Positions 61,604 through 64,000 of a stretch of DNA of 64,000 nucleotides are shown here, piece by piece (position 1 is the stretch's first letter; each line of letters opens with the position of its first letter). The notes under the pieces were generated by a model. That model did no database searches and had not been told where the DNA came from. It worked only from the letters and a program-made list of their open reading frames with translations. Position numbers and translations under genes: made by a program. This DNA is from UBA940 sp031547885 (GTDB taxonomy: Bacteria; Bacteroidota; Bacteroidia; Bacteroidales; Rikenellaceae): NCBI GenBank assembly GCA_031547885.1, contig JAVBRO010000038.1, forward strand, positions 10,940 through 74,939, given 5' to 3'.

Positions 61604-63331
61604 ATGGACAAGACAATAAAATCAGGCGTGGCGATGCTCAGGGTGCTCGAAAGCTGGGGCGTCGACCATGTTTACGGCATACCCGGCGGGTCGTTCAACA
61701 CCGTGATGAACGCTTTCTACGACGAACGGGATTCCATCAAATTCATTCAGGTGCGGCACGAGGAGACCGGGGCCATTGCGGCTTCCGCCGACGCGAAACT
61801 GACGGGCAAAATCGGGGTCTGTTTCGGGACCGCGGGACCGGGGGCGACACACCTTTTCAACGGGCTGTACGACGCGCAGATGGACCATGTTCCGGTGCTG
61901 GCGCTCATCGGCCAGACTTCATCCCGGGTGATGAACTACGACTATTTTCAGGAAATGAACGAGAATCCGATGTTCGCCGACGTGAGCGTCTACAACCGCA
62001 CGGTTATGAACCCGGAAAGCCTGTCGTATGTGGTCGACGACGCGATACGCAAGGCTATGGAACACAAAGGCGTGGCTGTCGTCACCATCCCCGTCGATTA
62101 CGGTTACGCCGATATTCCGGACCTGCCCGTTTCCTCTGCTGCCAACTACAGGTCGGGATTCCCTGTTCCCGATAAAAAGGATATCGAAGCTGCCGCGGCA
62201 TTGATAGCCCGTGCAGAACGCCCTGTAATGTTCGTGGGGCAGGGAGCGCGCGGTGCCGTGGACGAAGTTATCGCCCTGTCGGAACGGTGCTCGATGCCTG
62301 TGATTATTTCCGCACTAGCAAAGGGGATAATTCCCGAAAATACAGAAAATCTGCTTGGGGTATCGGGCAGGCTCGGCGTGAAACCCGCCAACGAAGCGCT
62401 CCGGATGACCGATCTCATCGTGTTCGTAGGCAGCGACTTCCCGTTCGCCAAAGTGATGTTCCCGCCCGAGGCGAAGTTTATCCAGATAGATATAGATCCG
62501 TCCAAACTCGGGAAGCGCCACAGGACCGACGCCGCGATACTGGGCGACGCAAAGGAGTCGCTCAAGCTGTTGCTGGGGGCAACTCCGGAGAAACCGCTCT
62601 CCAAATGGCTGGAAGCCAACCGCAGAAACCGCGTCAACTGGCTGAACTGGATAAAAGGTTTCGAAGAGAGCGGCGAAGTTCCCCTCAGGGTCGAGCCGGT
62701 GTTCCGGGAGATCAACCGCATCGCGAAGGACGACGCAGTTTTCGTGACCGACGTGGGCAATGTCACCATGCATGCCGTCCGTCTGCTCGATATGAACAGC
62801 GGAAAACAGAGTTTTACGACCTCGGGGATATTCGCCACTATGGGCTACGGCGTTCCGGGTGGCATCGCGGCAAAGCTGAGCTGGCCGCAGAGGCAGGTGT
62901 TCACCCTGAGCGGCGACGGCGGATTTGCCATGGTCATGCAGGATATCATTACCCAGGTGAAGTACGGCCTGCCGGTCATAAATATCGTTTTCTCGAACGA
63001 TTCGTTCGGGTTTATCGAGGGCGAGCAGGAAGATACCCGTCAGCCCAAGTACGGCATCGACCTGCTCGGCGCCGACTACGCAAAGATAGGCGAGGGTATG
63101 GGCGCGAAAGGCTTCACCGTAACCCGCCGCGAACAGTTGCGCGGAGTTTTCGATGAAGCCGCCGCAAGCACGGTCCCGGTCGTGATAGACGTAAAGATCA
63201 CCAACGCCCGTCCGTTCCCCTCCGAAGCGATGGTCCTGGATAAAGATCGTTTCAGCCAGGCTGAAATAGACGCCTTTGTCAAGCGATATCAGGTAAAGGA
63301 TATGCCGCTGCTGAAAGAATTGTTGCAATAA
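61604..63331 (+). CDS. Pyruvate-oxidase-like TPP-dependent enzyme
   Basis: A 575-residue TPP enzyme of the acetohydroxyacid synthase/POX superfamily. The activating Glu is in VRHEETGAIAAS, and the TPP/Mg motif is GDGGFAMVMQDIITQV ending in SND. The stretch HLFNGLYDAQMDHVPVLALIG with YFQEMNENPMFADVSVYN closely resembles pyruvate oxidases (PoxB/SpxB) rather than IlvB. It would turn pyruvate into acetate or acetyl-phosphate with CO2, with FAD. Activity is inferred; an acetolactate-synthase-like role is possible. Confidence 0.85.
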   Translation: MDKTIKSGVAMLRVLESWGVDHVYGIPGGSFNTVMNAFYDERDSIKFIQVRHEETGAIAASADAKLTGKIGVCFGTAGPGATHLFNGLYDAQMDHVPVLALIGQTSSRVMNYDYFQEMNENPMFADVSVYNRTVMNPESLSYVVDDAIRKAMEHKGVAVVTIPVDYGYADIPDLPVSSAANYRSGFPVPDKKDIEAAAALIARAERPVMFVGQGARGAVDEVIALSERCSMPVIISALAKGIIPENTENLLGVSGRLGVKPANEALRMTDLIVFVGSDFPFAKVMFPPEAKFIQIDIDPSKLGKRHRTDAAILGDAKESLKLLLGATPEKPLSKWLEANRRNRVNWLNWIKGFEESGEVPLRVEPVFREINRIAKDDAVFVTDVGNVTMHAVRLLDMNSGKQSFTTSGIFATMGYGVPGGIAAKLSWPQRQVFTLSGDGGFAMVMQDIITQVKYGLPVINIVFSNDSFGFIEGEQEDTRQPKYGIDLLGADYAKIGEGMGAKGFTVTRREQLRGVFDEAAASTVPVVIDVKITNARPFPSEAMVLDKDRFSQAEIDAFVKRYQVKDMPLLKELLQ

Positions 63332-63355
63332 ACAGATCGGCTTTTGCTATATTTG
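63323..63355 (+). promoter_or_regulatory. Candidate promoter of the GNAT gene
   Basis: TATATTTG at 63348-63355 is a good -7 box, with TTG at 63323-63325 at a longer than usual spacing (22). It lies across the end of the oxidase gene. Confidence 0.5.
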
Positions 63356-63376
63356 TGGGTAGAAAAACCACGATAC

Positions 63377-63817
63377 ATGATACGCAGAGCAAAAAGGGGA
63401 GATTGTCCACGCCTGCTGGAACTCGTAAGGGGGCTGGCAGAGTATGAAAAAGCACCGGACGAGGTGACCGTTTCTCTCGAACATTTCGAAGAGAGCGGTT
63501 TCGGCCCTGCGCCGGTGTGGTGGGCGTTCGTTGCTGAAGAAGATGGCCGCGTCGTCGGCTTCGCGCTTTATTATATACGCTACAGCACATGGAAAGGGCA
63601 GCGGTTATATCTCGAGGACATTTACGTAGAGCCGGAACACCGGGGCCGCGGAATAGGCGCCCGGCTTTTTGAGAGGGTGGTGCAGGATGGGCGCGAACGC
63701 GGACTTAACGGCATGGTATGGCAGGTGCTCGACTGGAACGAACCGGCTCTGGATTTCTACCGCAAATACGGTGCGCGGTTCGACCCGGAATGGGTGAACG
63801 GTTCGCTGGACTTCTGA
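63377..63817 (+). CDS. GNAT-family N-acetyltransferase
   Basis: A 146-residue acetyltransferase. The acetyl-CoA motif A is LEDIYVEPEHRGRGIGARLFE, followed by WQVLDWNEPALDFYRKYGAR. The pattern resembles the small Rv/SSAT-like (diamine or amino-acid) group: MIRRAKRGDCPRLLELVRGLAEYEKAPDEV. Substrate unknown. The ATG at 63377 is chosen because the upstream in-frame ATG lies within the -7 box. Confidence 0.88.
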   Translation: MIRRAKRGDCPRLLELVRGLAEYEKAPDEVTVSLEHFEESGFGPAPVWWAFVAEEDGRVVGFALYYIRYSTWKGQRLYLEDIYVEPEHRGRGIGARLFERVVQDGRERGLNGMVWQVLDWNEPALDFYRKYGARFDPEWVNGSLDF

Positions 63818-63821
63818 CAAT

Positions 63822-63848
63822 AAAAAAGCCCCGTACGGGGCTTTTTTT
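63822..63848. terminator. Bidirectional intrinsic terminator after the GNAT gene
   Basis: AAAAAAGCCCCGTACGGGGC with trailing T run; symmetric stem directly after the GNAT stop. Confidence 0.92.
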
Positions 63849-63875
63849 TATGAAAGCTGAAAATCATTTTCGGCT

Positions 63876-63936
63876 TAATACGCAAAAGGGATGGTGAAAA
63901 GCGGGGTATTTTCGAGTAATACGCAACAGGGATGGT
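63876..63936 (+). repeat. Pair of 20-bp direct repeats
   Basis: TAATACGCAAAAGGGATGGT (63876-63895) recurs as TAATACGCAACAGGGATGGT (63917-63936) with one change, 41 bases apart. The second copy abuts the perfect palindrome at 63935. Confidence 0.75.
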
Positions 63937-63986
63937 CATTTGACCTCACGAGGCGGGGTTAACCCCGCCTCGTGAGGTCAAATGAC
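63935..63986. repeat. Perfect 52-bp palindrome
   Basis: The 26 bases ending in GCGGGGTT at 63960 are mirrored exactly by the 26 bases starting AACCCCGC at 63961, centre GTTAAC, with no spacer. There is no T run beside it and no ORF across it. The window ends 14 bases later. Confidence 0.85.
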
Positions 63987-64000
63987 GCTCTGAAATATTC

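Noticed and set aside
63935..63986. 52-bp palindrome as a terminator
   Set aside because: There is no loop and no T run on either side, and the GNAT gene already has its own terminator at 63822-63848.

Overview
The window looks like a chromosomal stretch of a Bacteroidales bacterium, with GC-rich codon use as in Rikenellaceae/Alistipes-type genomes (genus level is inference). Supporting signs are the many start-proximal TAnnTTTG -7 boxes, weak Shine-Dalgarno signals, a SusC/SusD polysaccharide utilisation locus (PUL) run by a hybrid two-component system, several DUF4252/DUF1573/DUF3868/DUF3575 proteins, BACON domains, and a BtuG-BtuB pair behind a cobalamin riboswitch. There is one tRNA (Asn-GTT), no rRNA, no insertion sequence and no CRISPR array.

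Layout. 1-6.4 kb: phosphate uptake and control on the + strand (end of pstS, pstC, pstA, pstB, phoU, then a PhoB/PhoR-like pair). 6.5-8.3 kb: small minus-strand genes (YiiX-like permuted papain hydrolase, DUF4878 lipoprotein, nitroreductase). 8.4-10.5 kb: the radical SAM / DUF4130 pair predicted to act on DNA. 10.7-17.1 kb, minus: a DUF4252 protein with an acidic insert, an HMA protein with a TonB receptor (metal uptake or sensing), then an ECF sigma/anti-sigma operon carrying a beta-barrel protein and two more DUF4252 proteins. 17.2-23.4 kb, minus: a six-gene operon for aryl-2-oxoacid metabolism (omega-amidase-like hydrolase, iorA, iorB, aminotransferase, paaK, ACT). 23.5-25.2 kb: DUF3868 and DUF3575 proteins of the fimbria-assembly type without a fimbrillin. 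25.5-28.2 kb: thrB and thrC behind a leader with a threonine/isoleucine-rich leader peptide and a three-way-junction RNA fold. 29.4-33.3 kb, minus: prolyl-tRNA editing protein, DUF1573 protein and NfnAB transhydrogenase. 33.5 kb: tRNA-Asn. 33.7-36.7 kb, minus: a radical SAM/SPASM enzyme with three tandem paralogous Cys-rich lipoprotein-like proteins, the least familiar system here. 37-58 kb: a PUL (HTCS, beta-helix lipoprotein, BACON lipoprotein, SusC, SusD, GH2, GH88, GH3, GH92). 58.1-61.5 kb: cobalamin riboswitch, BtuG-like propeller, BtuB. 61.6-63.8 kb: pyruvate-oxidase-like enzyme and an acetyltransferase.

A family of palindromic intergenic repeats with ends CGTCATTGCGA/TCGCAATGACG, or the related GTCATCCCGAG form, occurs six times in the first 28.5 kb, including between genes of the pst and ior operons. 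I saw none in the PUL half. The window ends with a perfect 52-bp palindrome preceded by a 20-bp direct repeat.

Calls rest on reading the translations for known motifs. No database search was run, so family names are recognition-based and substrates of the PUL and of the radical SAM system are open.
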